Part shown: positions 8,524-9,412 of the stretch, piece by piece
Numbering within the stretch: the first letter of the stretch is position 1
How the letters are laid out: each line of letters opens with the position of its first letter
DNA from: Saprospiraceae bacterium
GTDB taxonomy: Bacteria; Bacteroidota; Bacteroidia; Chitinophagales; Saprospiraceae
Assembly (NCBI GenBank): GCA_016710625.1
Contig: JADJVK010000047.1
Span: 1-9,412 of the forward strand
DNA length: 9,412 nucleotides
Direction: 5' to 3'
Translations under genes and position numbers: made by a program
The notes under the pieces: model-generated
Seen by the model: the letters and a program-made list of their open reading frames with translations, nothing else
The model's database searches: none
What the model was told of the DNA's origin: nothing

Positions 8524-9387
8524 CTAAATTTTCCTTGTTAAGTGTATAAATGTGAAATCTTTACCCCATTTGTTTATGATGCTAAAGCCGTCTATTCGAT
8601 TATTGCCAGTTTTAGTATTATTCCATGCAAATACTTCGAGTACGATAAAATTCCTTGGTTTCAGTAATTGGAAACAAAAACCAACTTCTATCTTCTTGTT
8701 CTTGATAAATCATATCAATTATATTAGATATGAAATATGAAAAGGACAAGTTTGCAATTTTGTAGCAATTGTAGAAGTCATTTTCGCAATCAACCGAGGT
8801 CAATAAATTGTATTTATATTTACTTTCCCAAAATCTAATGAAATAGTTTGTTCCAAGGGAAATATGATTGATAATTTTTTTAGAGGATTTAAGAGCAAAA
8901 TCGATATTCAAGGATTCAAAGTTCACCCTTCATATTCAAATGCAAACACGCCTAAAAAAAGCTTTGCTTCCATGTTAAGAATTAATTCAACAAAAGGTTG
9001 CAATGAATTGTCAAATTGCTCAATAACAGTTTGAAATGTGCTGCTCGTGATTTTTGATTTCACTTCAATCACTCCTTTCACGTTATTGATTGTTGTTATA
9101 ATAAAATCACCTTCGGAAAATAATAGTGGTAACGTATTGTCGTATATAATGATATCAAGTTGCTTAGATATTGAAATATTAGATGATGAGTTTTCGGCTT
9201 TTAAAATAAATCCAGTTCCTACGGACATGTTCTTTGGTAAAAATCTTTTAAGAATATTTTTTAAAACTGCTTCTTTAAATCTTCCTTCTTCACCCCAATT
9301 CGCACCACCAATTAAATTTCTTACTCTGTTTTTAATTACATCTATTTCTTGTGTAATTGATTCTTGAAATTCTTTAATATTTTGCAT
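8524..9387 (-). CDS. DUF6602-like predicted PD-(D/E)xK nuclease, frame-disrupted
   Basis: Repaired, this reads as 287 residues. The N-terminal half has GEEGRFKEAVLKNILKRFLP (33-51), SVGTGFIL (55-62), SKQLDIIIYD (74-83) and VKGVIEVKSK (103-112). D78 followed by E108-V-K110 is the pattern of a PD-(D/E)xK nuclease core, and the whole resembles the DUF6602 family. Two lesions split it: the G run before 8926 (one short, giving EYEG then NFESLN) and a T4 run near 8653 (one extra). Their repair yields ISLGTNYFIRFW in the middle and a coherent end, KEFIVLEVFAWNNTKTGNNR and INKWGKDFTF, stopping at 8524. A GTG at 8926 could instead start a separate short frame, but the protein sense runs straight through. 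The gene reads toward the Cas13b operon, 252 bp away. The function of the family is, as far as I know, only predicted, and a link to the CRISPR system is not shown. Confidence 0.72.
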
Positions 9388-9412
9388 AAAGAGAATTTTT
9401 ATATATGGTCCA

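Noticed and set aside
8618..8926. A separate 102-codon gene starting at GTG 8926 and overlapping the nuclease gene
   Set aside because: Adding one G makes EYEG run straight into NFESLN, and another single-base repair near 8653 extends the protein sensibly to 8524. It is the C-terminal half of one gene.
9038..9367. A 109-codon hydrophobic + strand frame
   Set aside because: It lies opposite the conserved SKQLDIIIYD and VIEVKSK region of the DUF6602-like gene. Hydrophobic shadows are expected opposite such AT-rich genes.

Overview
The DNA is AT-rich and gene-sparse on the + strand. It carries a Cas13b (type VI-B) CRISPR system and promoter-like sites of the Bacteroidetes form (TTG, 19-20 bp, TAnnTTTG). 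A Bacteroidota chromosome, of flavobacterial or cytophagal kind, is the best guess. The content is that of a defence island.

Layout, left to right. (1) 1-1375, + strand: the 3' part of a type IIG / Eco57I-like restriction-modification protein. (2) 1376-1732: no gene seen, one possible promoter. (3) 1733-2568, - strand: an HNH-endonuclease-like gene. (4) 2569-3039: no intact gene, a possible gene remnant. (5) 3040-4059: a CRISPR array of fifteen 36-bp repeats, degenerate at its left end and with an odd long unit at its right end. (6) 4060-4171: AT-rich leader with a Bacteroidetes-type promoter reading left. (7) 4172-7564, - strand: a full-length cas13b of about 1130 codons with both HEPN RxxxxH motifs. 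(8) 7567-8271, - strand: a four-helix membrane protein ending 2 nt before cas13b, probably its accessory protein. (9) 8272-8523: intergenic, with an 11-bp inverted repeat. (10) 8524-9387, - strand: a DUF6602-like predicted PD-(D/E)xK nuclease.

The main result is easy to miss. cas13b is split over all three frames of the - strand, and simple ORF calling shows only seven or eight small 'hypothetical' pieces. Reading across ten single-base indels, nearly all in homopolymer runs, gives one coherent Cas13b. The same kind of lesion breaks the restriction-modification gene (five), the HNH gene (four) and the DUF6602 gene (two). Two CRISPR repeats also vary in their A runs. A shared homopolymer pattern across unrelated genes points to sequencing or assembly error more than to gene decay, but this cannot be settled from the sequence alone.

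How the parts work together: the membrane protein and cas13b form a translationally coupled pair reading left. The array lies just downstream in the same direction with its own leader promoter, so Cas13b would process and use these crRNAs for RNA-guided RNA cleavage. No cas1 or cas2 is present in the window, as is common for type VI-B. The flanking genes are DNA-targeting defence types and need not be functionally linked.
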